From NCBI GenBank assembly GCA_018715025.1, contig DVMK01000156.1, forward strand, positions 1 through 16,025: DNA of 16,025 bases, written 5' to 3'. Shown piece by piece: positions 1-6,959 of this stretch. Under the pieces are notes generated by a model. That model saw only the letters and a program-made list of their open reading frames with translations. It ran no database searches and was not told the DNA's origin. Origin of the DNA: Candidatus Caccousia avistercoris. Its GTDB lineage: Bacteria > Bacillota > Clostridia > Oscillospirales > Acutalibacteraceae. Both the position numbers and the translations under genes were made by a program. Each line of letters starts with the position of its first letter. The stretch's first letter is position 1.

Positions 1-883
1 GATCCACATAGCGTTCAAACACAAACCTTGTGTCATAGGTTCCGTAGCTGTAATCTCCCCAGAAAATGAGCGCGTGCAGTCCATCAGGGCCGGAGCGTTC
101 AAAGGTCCAGTCATCCGGATAGCTGCGGTAATCCAGCAGCCCCAGAGCGTTTAACAGATAGCCCGCCTTGGGAGTCCCCAAAAGGGGAAAGTAGGTCTCA
201 TACACCTGCTCCCTGGGCTGGGTGATGATCGCCTTCATAAAGACCGGCATCAGCCAGCTGCCGCCGCAGCGTTCGTTCAGCTCATCAGCCAATGCCTGCA
301 GCCGCTCATCCGGGTTGCGGATCAGGGAGGCGGTCAGCACCACAGCGGGAATTTTCTCTTTCTCCTTGGGTGTGGCGTCCCAAATGCGAAGCCCGTCTGT
401 GATCCACCAGGAGGTGCAATCATCATCAGAATAAACAGGCGCGCGTTTCAGCTGGGCGATCCGCTGGGCGTTCTCCGCCAGGAAGCGGTAGACCTCCAGC
501 ATTTTGGGCGAGGCTTTCCCCAGCATCAGATGGAAACAGAAGTTCAGTTGTTCTATATCCAGCGGCTTTGTGTCCCCCTCGTCCAGCAGCTGGGAGAGAG
601 TCTTCAGAATAACTGGGGCAATCTGCTCCGATACACAGTCGGAACAGGCATCCGACATGATATTGCTGCCCATCCATTTACCCTTGACCAGCTTGGCCCA
701 CAGTGGGGCAGCAGGGGCATACTCCAGCTGCGCCAAAGCCTTTTGAGCAGCCGTTTTGCACTTGCCCTTTTCTGTGTTTACAAGCTGGAGCAGCAGTTCG
801 CCGTTAGCTTCCTCCTTACCCAGCTCCAAAATGGCCTGTTCCCGCTTGACCCCCTTGGGGGGCAGTTGTTCCAACGTCATCAT
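1..883 (-). CDS. HEAT-like repeat protein, C-terminus cut by window edge
   Basis: The frame is open from an ATG ATG at 883 to base 1, so at least 294 residues are present and the C-terminus lies outside the window. AGGAGG sits 6 nt before the start, and the start is 10 nt after the stop of the preceding gene. The N-terminus reads LEQLPPKGVKREQAILELG, then alternating helices rich in Leu, Ala and Lys (EKGKCKTAAQKALAQLEY, APLWAKLVKG), which is the look of alpha-solenoid HEAT-type repeats. Trp- and Asp-rich stretches follow (DDDCTSWWITDGLRIWD). From memory, proteins with this GVKR...EKGK N-terminus are annotated as HEAT-repeat proteins and occur near MoxR/SWIM/vWA loci; I could not check this. 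It is the last visible gene of the immunity-like operon. Its function is unknown; a scaffold role is inference. It could instead open a separate unit to the left. Confidence 0.8.
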   Translation of the reverse strand, partial: MMTLEQLPPKGVKREQAILELGKEEANGELLLQLVNTEKGKCKTAAQKALAQLEYAPAAPLWAKLVKGKWMGSNIMSDACSDCVSEQIAPVILKTLSQLLDEGDTKPLDIEQLNFCFHLMLGKASPKMLEVYRFLAENAQRIAQLKRAPVYSDDDCTSWWITDGLRIWDATPKEKEKIPAVVLTASLIRNPDERLQALADELNERCGGSWLMPVFMKAIITQPREQVYETYFPLLGTPKAGYLLNALGLLDYRSYPDDWTFERSGPDGLHALIFWGDYSYGTYDTRFVFERYVD

Positions 884-893
884 TCATTTCCTC

Positions 894-1481
894 CTATTCC
901 ACAATGGTGGTTTCCCTGACGGCCAGATTGTCATAATCCATGGCAATCAGCTTTTCGGCGGCCTGTGGGGTACACATGAACCAAGTACTCTCGCCCCAGG
1001 CGTCCATTCTTGTGACGGTGAAAAAGTCGGTCTCGGCGGGAGTGGGATTTCTGGCGTCAAGATAGTGGTCGGAGTAGAGGTACACCAGATCCGCCTCCCG
1101 CTCCGGCAGCCACTTGGCCCGGCGCGCACGGGGTTTGCTGTTTTTCAGGGTCTTTTCCCTGGGGTTCTCGAACCACGCCAGCTCTTTGAGCTTCAGGCCG
1201 GTGAAGGTATCCATGAGCCGCCGGGCAATCTCCCGGTGGGTGAACACCCCACAGTTCCAGGAGCCCATGAGCCATGTCATGATAAAATCGCCCACCTTGC
1301 TGCCGGGAGCAGGCGGCCCGTAGACGCTCTCATCCGCCCACATGACCTCCAGCTTTTCACACTGATCCGGCCGGGGGCAGGACTGCTTGCCGCCATAGCG
1401 GTACATAATATTCACATAGCCGAAGTCCCTGCCGGTCCGGTCATGGCCAACTGCTTCCACTTGATAGGCGGTTATGGACAT
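894..1481 (-). CDS. Unknown 195-residue protein, candidate immunity protein
   Basis: The ATG at 1481 has AAGGAG 8 nt upstream and lies 16 nt after the preceding stop; the gene ends with TAG. The protein starts MSITAYQVEAVGHDRTGRDFGYVNIMYRYGG and has a CPRPDQC pair, a Trp-rich middle (DFIMTWLMGSWNCGVF) and a basic stretch (KTLKNSKPRARRAKW) before an acidic, aromatic C-terminal part. It has no signal peptide or membrane helix, so it should be cytoplasmic. I do not recognise the family. The mixed alpha/beta composition, the size near 200 residues and the place inside a run of immunity-type genes suggest an immunity protein of an undescribed or poorly described family. That role is inferred only from context. 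The two cysteines spaced by five residues might bind metal, but no full zinc ligand set is visible. Confidence 0.85.
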   Translation of the reverse strand: MSITAYQVEAVGHDRTGRDFGYVNIMYRYGGKQSCPRPDQCEKLEVMWADESVYGPPAPGSKVGDFIMTWLMGSWNCGVFTHREIARRLMDTFTGLKLKELAWFENPREKTLKNSKPRARRAKWLPEREADLVYLYSDHYLDARNPTPAETDFFTVTRMDAWGESTWFMCTPQAAEKLIAMDYDNLAVRETTIVE

Positions 1482-1497
1482 TGTGGTTTCTCCTTGC

Positions 1498-2040
1498 TCA
1501 TGCCAGCTCTGCGTCCAAAATCTGGACTTGTTTTCCTTCCTCGTTCACATAGTAAAGTGCGATATAGTCGATACCGTCCCGCTTGACCTGTTCCCAAGGC
1601 ATACGCTCGCCGTTGATCAGTTCCACAGTATCCGCCTCATCCGGTTCGAAGTCTTCTTTCTCGTCCTCGTAGTCCACGCTGTACCCCAGCTCCAGCACCA
1701 GCTTGGAGGCGGGGATCTCATACCGCTTGAGGGGACGGTGTTCCAGCGCATCCGGATCCTGCTCGTCACAGAACAGATTGTCGTAGCCATGCCGCCCGCC
1801 GTCAAAGATGACGAATTCCTCGCCGCTCTCCGGGTCGCGGGCCGCCACCAGTCCAGGGGCCTCGCCGCCATCCACAATATAGGGCTGCGGCTCTCCCTTC
1901 ACCGTGCGCAGGTCTCCGTAGTACCACACCTCCAGCAGCTCATGGCCGGTGGAGGAACACAGGGTCACAGTGGGTAAGCGCTTTCGCGCCCACTCCTTCA
2001 CATGGCCCTCCAGCCAGGTGGGATAATTTTCCTTCATCAT
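1498..2040 (-). CDS. Unknown 180-residue acidic protein, candidate immunity protein
   Basis: The start is placed at the ATG ATG of 2040 because AGGAGG lies 8 nt upstream; an in-frame ATG at 2073 would overlap the preceding gene and lacks such a site. The protein begins MMKENYPTWLEGHVKEWARKRLP. A predicted beta-rich core follows (TVTLCSSTGHELLEVWYYGDL, EEFVIFDGGRHGYDNLFCDEQDP), then a very acidic segment (DYEDEKEDFEPDEADTVE) and a C-terminal strand-like part (IDYIALYYVNEEGKQVQIL). No transmembrane segment or metal motif is seen. The family is not recognised. It begins 13 nt after the Imm17-like gene, consistent with one transcript. Strong acidity is common in immunity proteins that bind basic nuclease toxins, but that link is an inference. 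Confidence 0.85.
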   Translation of the reverse strand: MMKENYPTWLEGHVKEWARKRLPTVTLCSSTGHELLEVWYYGDLRTVKGEPQPYIVDGGEAPGLVAARDPESGEEFVIFDGGRHGYDNLFCDEQDPDALEHRPLKRYEIPASKLVLELGYSVDYEDEKEDFEPDEADTVELINGERMPWEQVKRDGIDYIALYYVNEEGKQVQILDAELA

Positions 2041-2053
2041 ATCAATATCCTCC

Positions 2054-2287
2054 TTACTTGATTGCTGGCACAAGGCTCCAGATGCTGGTCACAATCAGCA
2101 CAAGCCCCAGCAGGAAGAAGATCACCCGCCGGGAGCCGCGGCCATAGCGGTGAGAGTCCGGCTTGCCGGTGGGGTCGCACATCCAGTTCCAATTCAGAAT
2201 TGAGCCAGCCACGGACACAATGCCCATGATCAAAGTTACCCACTCCCAGTGTGCCTGTAAAAAAGCCGTGATCTGCTCGTCATTCAT
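2054..2287 (-). CDS. Imm17-like small two-helix membrane protein
   Basis: This is a 77-residue protein with two hydrophobic helices: about residues 16-34 (WVTLIMGIVSVAGSILNW) and 55-74 (VIFFLLGLVLIVTSIWSLV). A short polar loop (MCDPTGKPDSHRYGRGSRR) joins them. The size, the NWNW...DPTG loop and the RG.RR..FFLLG entry to helix 2 match what I know of the immunity 17 family, which is found in polymorphic toxin loci. The ATG directly abuts the TAA of the upstream gene with no spacer, so translation is probably coupled; AGGAGG-like sequence lies inside the end of that gene. It likely sits in the cytoplasmic membrane and may protect against a membrane-acting or membrane-passing toxin, but the target is unknown. 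Family assignment is from recall and moderately sure; the membrane topology is clear from the sequence. Confidence 0.85.
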   Translation of the reverse strand: MNDEQITAFLQAHWEWVTLIMGIVSVAGSILNWNWMCDPTGKPDSHRYGRGSRRVIFFLLGLVLIVTSIWSLVPAIK

Positions 2288-4303
2288 TTAAGTTTCCTCC
2301 TCGCCTTCGTCGTCGCGTATCACCTCATACCATGCCCCGTCTTTACCGCGCATCTGTGTGGTGCCATAGGGCAGGTTCAGGAACCGGATGATGTCCGGAT
2401 CAATGCGGCAGATGTCCCGGATATCGTAGTAGCCGCAGTGAGAATCATCGTATTCATCCCCTTCGCCATACACATCTTCCTCGTCCCCGGAGTAGAAGGC
2501 CCAGCCGCTCTCCCAGCCCATATCCTCCCGTTCCGGAAGCAGCCGATCCATGAGCTGCACCTTGCAGCCGTCCTGGGCGACCCGGTCGGAGGCGTAGCAG
2601 AACAGAGGGCCGTCCCAGTCAGGAATGACAGCCGGTTTTCCTTCCGCTGCCCGCGCCACACGTTCCTCCGGGTCATCCACAAATTCCGTCTCCAGAAATT
2701 CCGCAAACCGCTCATCCAGCAGCCGCTCTACGGTCTGGCGGTTCTGCTCGGTATAGGGCAGGAGCAGGTAGGCCACCTCCTGCTCCGTGATGCTGTTCCA
2801 GACGCGGCCCTCCAGTCCGGCCAGGGCGATGTCCCGGCAGTCCCGGCGGTAGACATAGGGATTGGAGCGGTTGTCCTGGGCGTACCACTGGGCAAAGCCG
2901 GAGCCGCGGCGGTCAAAGCACTGGGTGGACAGCTTTCCGTCCAGCCGGTCACGGATAAATTCCCGCAGGTCAGGCCCCTTTCCAGCCTGGACTGCCCCTA
3001 CCACCTCCCGGTATTGGGAGAGGAAAGGGTTGCTCATCTGCCCCCGCTTCATGGCCCAGCCCAGATAGAAGGCCATAAGATTGCAGGCGCTTAGTTCGTC
3101 CACCGGCAGGTGGAGCGCCCGGATCTTCTGAATCTGGTCAGCGGCATTATCCATCTCCGCGGGATCGTAGCTCAACTGCTCCCGGTCGGTGACCACATTC
3201 AGACGGTGGGGATCAATGACCTCCAGGCTCTCGTCCGGACAGAGGTCCAGCAGGGCGTCCGAGCCATGCTCCAGCTTATATTGAAGCTCCTCCCAATAGA
3301 GGGGGATCACCTGATAGAAGTTGACCTCGTCCCCATCCGGCAGGCGGCAGAAAAAAGAGTCCTCTCCAAACACACCGGGACAGAGCAGGATCTCACCCCG
3401 CAGGTCGGTGTCCTCCGCAAGAGGAACGTCCTCCTCGCCCTCCGACAGCGTAGTCCTGGATTCCAGCCCCACCTCCGGGTCCTCCATGGCGAAACGGGCG
3501 GTGGCCAACAGCATCCGAATGGGCCAGTTCCACCGCTCCTCCCGGCAGTCCGCCTTGGTCAGCTTCCAGTCCCGGGGCAGATTGATGAGCAGCTCCGCCC
3601 GCTCCAGCTTTTCCTCCCGCCGCTCCTCCGGGAAGCCCATCCGGTGCCGGCTCAGGCCCAGGGTGACCAGGGTGTAATAGTCGTGCTCCAGCCGGGGCGG
3701 GATGACGGCGATCTCCAGGGGATGCTCCGGGTCGCTGTCGTCCGTGAGTACCTGGGTATAGACACCGAAATGCCGGTCGATATGTACTTTCACATGGCCG
3801 AGGATGTCATCGGCGGCAGGGGGAATGGTCTCCCGCCGGATGATCTCCTCCCGCTCGCTCCAATCCAGCTCCAGGGCCTTTTCCTCCTCCAGATATTTCT
3901 CACAGTCCCGCACCAGCTTTTGGGCGTCCGGGTCCTCTGGGGCCAGGGACAGCCAGCGTTTTGCGTATTCATAGGCGGTAGATGCGGAACTGTATGCCAT
4001 CAGGCAGGAATAGCCCATCCGGGCGTTCCAGTAGGGGTCGTCCTCCCCCTGGGCGCGGACGGACTCCAGTAGCTCAATGGCGTGCCGAATAAAATTCCCG
4101 TCTACTTCATCGTCCTCGCCATGAGTGCTGTGATCCCCCAGTACCGCCAGATTACTGTAGGACCGGCTCAGCATGACGGTCAGCAGATAGCCCCGCTCCC
4201 GCTCTGGGATGGCTTCGATGGCCTCAATGCACCGGGAGAACTCGTCCGCCTCATTCCATTGCTCCAGCTGCTCCAGCAGTTTTGCTTCGTCCCTTTGGTT
4301 CAT
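2288..4303 (-). CDS. Polyimmunity protein: TPR-like, SUFU, helical and DUF2185 domains
   Basis: The 671-residue protein is predicted to start at MNQRDEAKLLEQLEQW (4303), 19 nt after the preceding stop; an upstream ATG at 4375 would overlap that gene. Residues 1-140 are TPR-like helices (RYSNLAVLGD-type, AYEYAKRWLSLAPEDPDAQKL). Residues about 165-370 match a suppressor-of-fused (SUFU) domain: DILGHVKVHIDRHFG, EIAVIPP, TLVTLGLS, ELLINLP.DW, LLCPGVFGED and FYQVIPLYWEELQYKLEHG. Residues about 388-540 form a helical domain (LREFIRDRLDGKLSTQCFD, FAQWYAQ), perhaps DUF7832-like. Residues about 565-662 match DUF2185 (Imm33-like): CYASDRVAQDG, DSGW-like ESGWAFYSGDEED, YYDIRDICRIDPDIIRFLNLPYG. SUFU and DUF2185 are known immunity-type domains, so the chain joins several immunity modules. 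It probably binds several toxins in the cytoplasm; this is inferred. The reading frame is intact over its full length. Confidence 0.88.
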   Translation of the reverse strand: MNQRDEAKLLEQLEQWNEADEFSRCIEAIEAIPERERGYLLTVMLSRSYSNLAVLGDHSTHGEDDEVDGNFIRHAIELLESVRAQGEDDPYWNARMGYSCLMAYSSASTAYEYAKRWLSLAPEDPDAQKLVRDCEKYLEEEKALELDWSEREEIIRRETIPPAADDILGHVKVHIDRHFGVYTQVLTDDSDPEHPLEIAVIPPRLEHDYYTLVTLGLSRHRMGFPEERREEKLERAELLINLPRDWKLTKADCREERWNWPIRMLLATARFAMEDPEVGLESRTTLSEGEEDVPLAEDTDLRGEILLCPGVFGEDSFFCRLPDGDEVNFYQVIPLYWEELQYKLEHGSDALLDLCPDESLEVIDPHRLNVVTDREQLSYDPAEMDNAADQIQKIRALHLPVDELSACNLMAFYLGWAMKRGQMSNPFLSQYREVVGAVQAGKGPDLREFIRDRLDGKLSTQCFDRRGSGFAQWYAQDNRSNPYVYRRDCRDIALAGLEGRVWNSITEQEVAYLLLPYTEQNRQTVERLLDERFAEFLETEFVDDPEERVARAAEGKPAVIPDWDGPLFCYASDRVAQDGCKVQLMDRLLPEREDMGWESGWAFYSGDEEDVYGEGDEYDDSHCGYYDIRDICRIDPDIIRFLNLPYGTTQMRGKDGAWYEVIRDDEGEEET

Positions 4304-4322
4304 TTCCGTACCGCCTTTCCTG

Positions 4323-4604
4323 TCAGTTCCTGCCTTTTTTGAAGTGGCCGCTGCCCCGCCAGGTGTTGACCACACAGGTGAAGATCTGCCCGCAGTGCCC
4401 GCACCGAAGCGTGTGGACCATGATCTCGTCCGCCCAGCCGTCCTCCGTCTTTACCTTATCCAGCGGACAGGTGGACTCCTCCGCCAGCAGTTCCAATTCG
4501 CCCTGTTCCACCAGCTTCTGAATATAGGCGATGCAGGCCAGGTAGTCCCTGGGCGCGTCGAATTTCCGCCATGTTTGAATACTTCGGCAATGCTCGCACA
4601 TCAT
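4323..4604 (-). CDS. Small zinc-ribbon protein in immunity operon
   Basis: A 93-residue protein. ATG ATG at 4604 follows AGGGAGG by 5 nt, and the gene lies 27 nt after the DUF2262 stop. Cysteine pairs CEHC (3 and 6) near the N-terminus and CGHC (68 and 71) near the C-terminus could make one four-Cys zinc site that brings the two ends together; C46 and C77 are extra. The middle is helical (DYLACIAYIQKLVEQGELELLAEESTCPLDKV), and the tail reads FTCVVNTWRGSGHFKKGRN. I have seen similar small proteins (CPL..., W.D.I.H...C..CG..F.C..N..RG.G.F) near immunity genes but know no name or tested function. No nucleic-acid enzyme motif is visible. It is most likely a cytoplasmic immunity or adaptor protein, based on its place in the operon. 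Confidence 0.87.
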   Translation of the reverse strand: MMCEHCRSIQTWRKFDAPRDYLACIAYIQKLVEQGELELLAEESTCPLDKVKTEDGWADEIMVHTLRCGHCGQIFTCVVNTWRGSGHFKKGRN

Positions 4605-4631
4605 GGATGCCTCCCTTGTAAACAGACGTAG

Positions 4632-5474
4632 TTAGCCCTGTATATCCGCCCGCAGGGGGCCCTTTTTCAGTGTTCCCTCCACGGTGACCACATGGCCCCA
4701 GAACATATCATCATCCTCATACCAGGCGGTAAACCGGCCGCCGGGGGAGACGGAGAACTCGGTGAGCAGGATGCGCCGGGCGAATTCCTCCTCGGTGATG
4801 GGGTCTTGTTCCGGGTCCCGGTCGGTCTGGTCATTGTCCGCCAGCCACTCGTTGGCCAGGGCAGTGAGCTTCCGGGCGGCCAGCGCCCGCAGGGACTTGT
4901 CCCAAGTTTCCTGTTCCGCCAGCAGCTTTTTCATGACATTCCGCGTGCGCGTCCAGGAGGCGTGATTTTCCATCTCCACATCCAGCGAGATCTGGATCTC
5001 TTTTCCCATCCATTGGCAGGTCCCGCTGAAATAACTCATTTCACGGTCCAGCGTGAGGGTCCCCAGCACTTCGTCCTCCAGAAGAATGGGCTTTGTGTAC
5101 TCCGCCCAGAGCTCCTCCAGTGCCGGGCAAGGTACACCTTCCTCCAGTACCTCCGTGACATACCACTGAGGTTCGTAGAGGGCATCACCTTTCCAGCCGC
5201 GGGCTTTGATCCGGTAGATCTGGCCCTTGGTAAACCGCTTGGAATAGTCGCCGGCATCCCACTCCTTATCCGTCAGCGGCCAGCTCAGATAGCATCGGCC
5301 GGAGATCACCTGTCCCGTCTGGACATCCGCCATGGCGAGGGCATGGGTATGCGCCGCCCAAAAGGTATCCAGAAAGGTTTTGTCCGCACTGACACCGTCC
5401 TGGATCAGTACCAGCTTTTCCTCATCTTCCGGGGCGTACAGGGCAATAAAGTCTTTGATTTTTCTTTTTTTCAT
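4632..5474 (-). CDS. DUF2262 domain protein (immunity-type)
   Basis: A 280-residue protein starting MKKRKIKDFIALYAPEDEEK, with AGGGAG upstream, 33 nt after the preceding stop. Residues about 134-278 fit DUF2262: LGTLTLDREMSYFSGTCQWMGKEIQISL, then a helical part with WDKSLRALAARKLTALANEWL, then ITEEEFARRI, SVSPGGRFTAWYEDDDMFWGHVVTVEGTL. The acidic patch EDDDMFWGH is the family's most distinctive segment. The N-terminal half (residues 20-125) has beta-rich character with FLDTFWAAHTHALAMADVQTGQVISGRCYLSWPL and may be a second domain that binds a partner. DUF2262 proteins often neighbour polymorphic toxins and other immunity genes, and no enzymatic role is established. There is no signal peptide or membrane helix. 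The assignment is firm at domain level; the immunity role is inferred from family and context. Confidence 0.9.
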   Translation of the reverse strand: MKKRKIKDFIALYAPEDEEKLVLIQDGVSADKTFLDTFWAAHTHALAMADVQTGQVISGRCYLSWPLTDKEWDAGDYSKRFTKGQIYRIKARGWKGDALYEPQWYVTEVLEEGVPCPALEELWAEYTKPILLEDEVLGTLTLDREMSYFSGTCQWMGKEIQISLDVEMENHASWTRTRNVMKKLLAEQETWDKSLRALAARKLTALANEWLADNDQTDRDPEQDPITEEEFARRILLTEFSVSPGGRFTAWYEDDDMFWGHVVTVEGTLKKGPLRADIQG

Positions 5475-5507
5475 GGCGTTCTCCCTTAACTCATTCCAAA
5501 CGGTTTC

Positions 5508-6623
5508 TCAGGTCTGCTGGTGCTGCATGGAAACGATGCGGCAGTCCGGGCAGAACTCGATGTAAAGCGTGCCCTCCGCGCAGTCAAACACCGTATCCCA
5601 CTGGATCTGAGCCAGGTATTTCATGGGCTTTCCACAGTGGGGGCAGGTGGTGTACTCCGCGTCCTGCACCCAGTTGCCAAAGCCGCCGACGGTGTTCACA
5701 TCCTCGCTGGCGCATCCATAAAACAGGGGCACAGGCGCCCTGCCCAGCACAAAAGGGTTTTCTGTGAGGGCCTTGTAGTCCTCGGGATTGACATAGCAAT
5801 CCATCTTCTCCGCCCCGTCAAAGAGCTCGGAGGGAAAGATCTCCACGCCGCCGTCCAGAGAAAAGCGGTTGAGAGCAGGGCCTTTCAGAAATCCCACGCA
5901 GCTGGGGCAGCAGGCGGCGGTGAGGATGCCGTCAAGCCCCAAGAACCGGAGACGCTCGTCCCGGCCATTCAGCACCAGCATGTCCACCATGCGTCCGCCG
6001 CAGTGGGGGCAGGTGTCCTCCCGTGCCCGGCCAATGCGGACGGGAGATTTCTCGCCAGCGGTTCCCTTGATCATAGGATAGCAGGTATCGAAGTTAAGTT
6101 GGATTCTCTGGCCCTCCTTGTCGAAGGTCCAGCCGCCGATCTGCGCATAGCTGGACGGGTCCACATAGAGGCCCTTGCGCCAGGGCCGGGGGTTCCGCTC
6201 CAGTTCCAGCAGAGTCTCCTTTGCCTTGTCATCCCCCTGCATAGCAAGACAACTCATCAGGTTGGAGGCCGCGCTGGAATATTCCGCGGACAACAGCGCA
6301 TGGATCAGACCATCCCTCACATCGGCGGGAGCGTGATAATAGATCTCACAGGGCCAGAACACCTCTGCGGCCAGTGCCGCCCGCTGGATCTCCGGGGTGA
6401 TGGCGTCCCGGTAGCTCAGCAGCTGCCAGAAGTCGGTGAACTCCGGGTCATCCATATCCGCCAGACGCTGGATATTCTGAATCAGATTTTTTTGCTTCTC
6501 TGCGATTTGTTCCGGCGTCCAGGCCAACGCAGCATTTCGCTCCCGCTCGCACTTACATTTCCAGCACAATCCCTCATAGCCTAAAGGTGTCCCACAGCCG
6601 GGGCAAGTGTATTTCAATCCCAT
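5508..6623 (-). CDS. Zinc-binding DUF1963/YwqG-like protein, first gene of immunity operon
   Basis: A 371-residue protein; ATG at 6623 with AGGGGAG 7 nt upstream. It carries three likely zinc sites: CPGC (7, 10) with CWKC (20, 23); CPHC (205, 208) with CPSC (239, 242); and CPHC (327, 330) with CPDC (358, 361). Residues 40-145 are helical (IQNIQRLADMDDPEFTDFWQLLSYRD, RDGLIHALLSAEYSSAASNLMSCLAMQGD). The C-terminal part, with GGFGNWVQDAEYTTCPHCGKPMKYLAQIQWD and EGTLYIEFCPDC, resembles the end of DUF1963 (YwqG-like) proteins, a family linked to immunity. The long helical front and repeated zinc ribbons are beyond a minimal DUF1963 protein, so this may be a fusion. It leads the operon, and its start lies only about 25 nt after a terminator-shaped hairpin. 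Domain naming is moderate in confidence; the gene itself is certain. Confidence 0.85.
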   Translation of the reverse strand: MGLKYTCPGCGTPLGYEGLCWKCKCERERNAALAWTPEQIAEKQKNLIQNIQRLADMDDPEFTDFWQLLSYRDAITPEIQRAALAAEVFWPCEIYYHAPADVRDGLIHALLSAEYSSAASNLMSCLAMQGDDKAKETLLELERNPRPWRKGLYVDPSSYAQIGGWTFDKEGQRIQLNFDTCYPMIKGTAGEKSPVRIGRAREDTCPHCGGRMVDMLVLNGRDERLRFLGLDGILTAACCPSCVGFLKGPALNRFSLDGGVEIFPSELFDGAEKMDCYVNPEDYKALTENPFVLGRAPVPLFYGCASEDVNTVGGFGNWVQDAEYTTCPHCGKPMKYLAQIQWDTVFDCAEGTLYIEFCPDCRIVSMQHQQT

Positions 6624-6647
6624 GGTTTCGCTCCCCTTTCAGAATAC

Positions 6648-6697
6648 AAAAAAACGCCCCGCGCCGCGCCGCCGCAGGGGCAGCTTGGCACGGGGCG
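6648..6697 (-). terminator. Intrinsic-terminator-shaped hairpin just before immunity operon
   Basis: Read on the minus strand, CGCCCCG (6697-6691) and CGGGGCG (6661-6655) close a GC-rich stem-loop, followed at once by seven T (6654-6648). The run of T ends about 24 nt before the first start codon of the operon at 6623, leaving room for a ribosome binding site but not for a promoter. Either transcripts from upstream read through conditionally (attenuation), or this terminated an older unit. No convincing gene ends just upstream of it. Confidence 0.6.
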
Positions 6698-6700
6698 CGA

Positions 6701-6764
6701 AAAGGCCGCAGAAAGCAAGCCGCGCTCTTCCCCAGCGGCTCTGCTTTGCAGCTGCGCGGCCTTT
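6701..6764. repeat. Long imperfect inverted repeat in operon leader
   Basis: Three nested paired blocks fold one hairpin: AAAGGCCGC (6701-6709) with GCGGCCTTT (6756-6764), AAAGC (6712-6716) with GCTTT (6743-6747), and AGCCGC (6718-6723) with GCGGCT (6735-6740). It lies directly upstream, in transcript order, of the terminator-shaped hairpin, so the two may be parts of one regulatory leader. The rest of 6765-6890 holds only a small CCAGCG/CGCTGG hairpin (6835-6851) and no supported gene. Confidence 0.55.
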
Positions 6765-6894
6765 CTGCCCGCCGCTCTCCAGCCGGGGCAGGCCGCCCGC
6801 TTTTCTGTTCCCATAGAAAAAATCCCCCTCTTTTCCAGCGCGGGGCGCTGGCTTCCAGTAGACTTTCCCGTCCTTTTATGATAAGATGACACTA

Positions 6895-6959
6895 TATTCA
6901 CAGAGCGGGAAATTTTTGCCCCGTCTCACCGCCTGGGGATTCCCGCCTTTTTGTGAATA
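6895..6959. promoter_or_regulatory. Inverted repeat between divergent units
   Basis: TATTCACA (6895-6902) pairs with TGTGAATA (6952-6959), CGGGAA (6906-6911) with TTCCCG (6940-6945), and CCCC (6919-6922) with GGGG (6935-6938). The outer arms carry -10-like words facing outwards: TATAGT on the minus strand (6896-6891) and TAGTATACC on the plus strand (from about 6958). No good -35 boxes are seen. The element sits between the minus-strand immunity operon and the plus-strand DIP1984 gene and could be a shared operator or a small repeat. A further ACGGATG/CATCCGT hairpin follows at 6967-6991. Confidence 0.4.

Noticed and set aside
756..1586. Long plus-strand frames opposite the immunity genes (also 3110-4072, 4692-5489, 5520-6584)
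   Set aside because: They are antisense shadows of GC-rich minus-strand genes; they have no ribosome binding sites or recognisable domains, while the opposite strand has both.
6614..6901. Minus-strand 95-codon frame as a protein gene
   Set aside because: The composition is Arg/Ala/Gly-rich with no domain, it crosses two strong hairpins, and the first ATG lacks a clear binding site. Only its shorter part from 6814 is kept, as a possible leader ORF in a finding.
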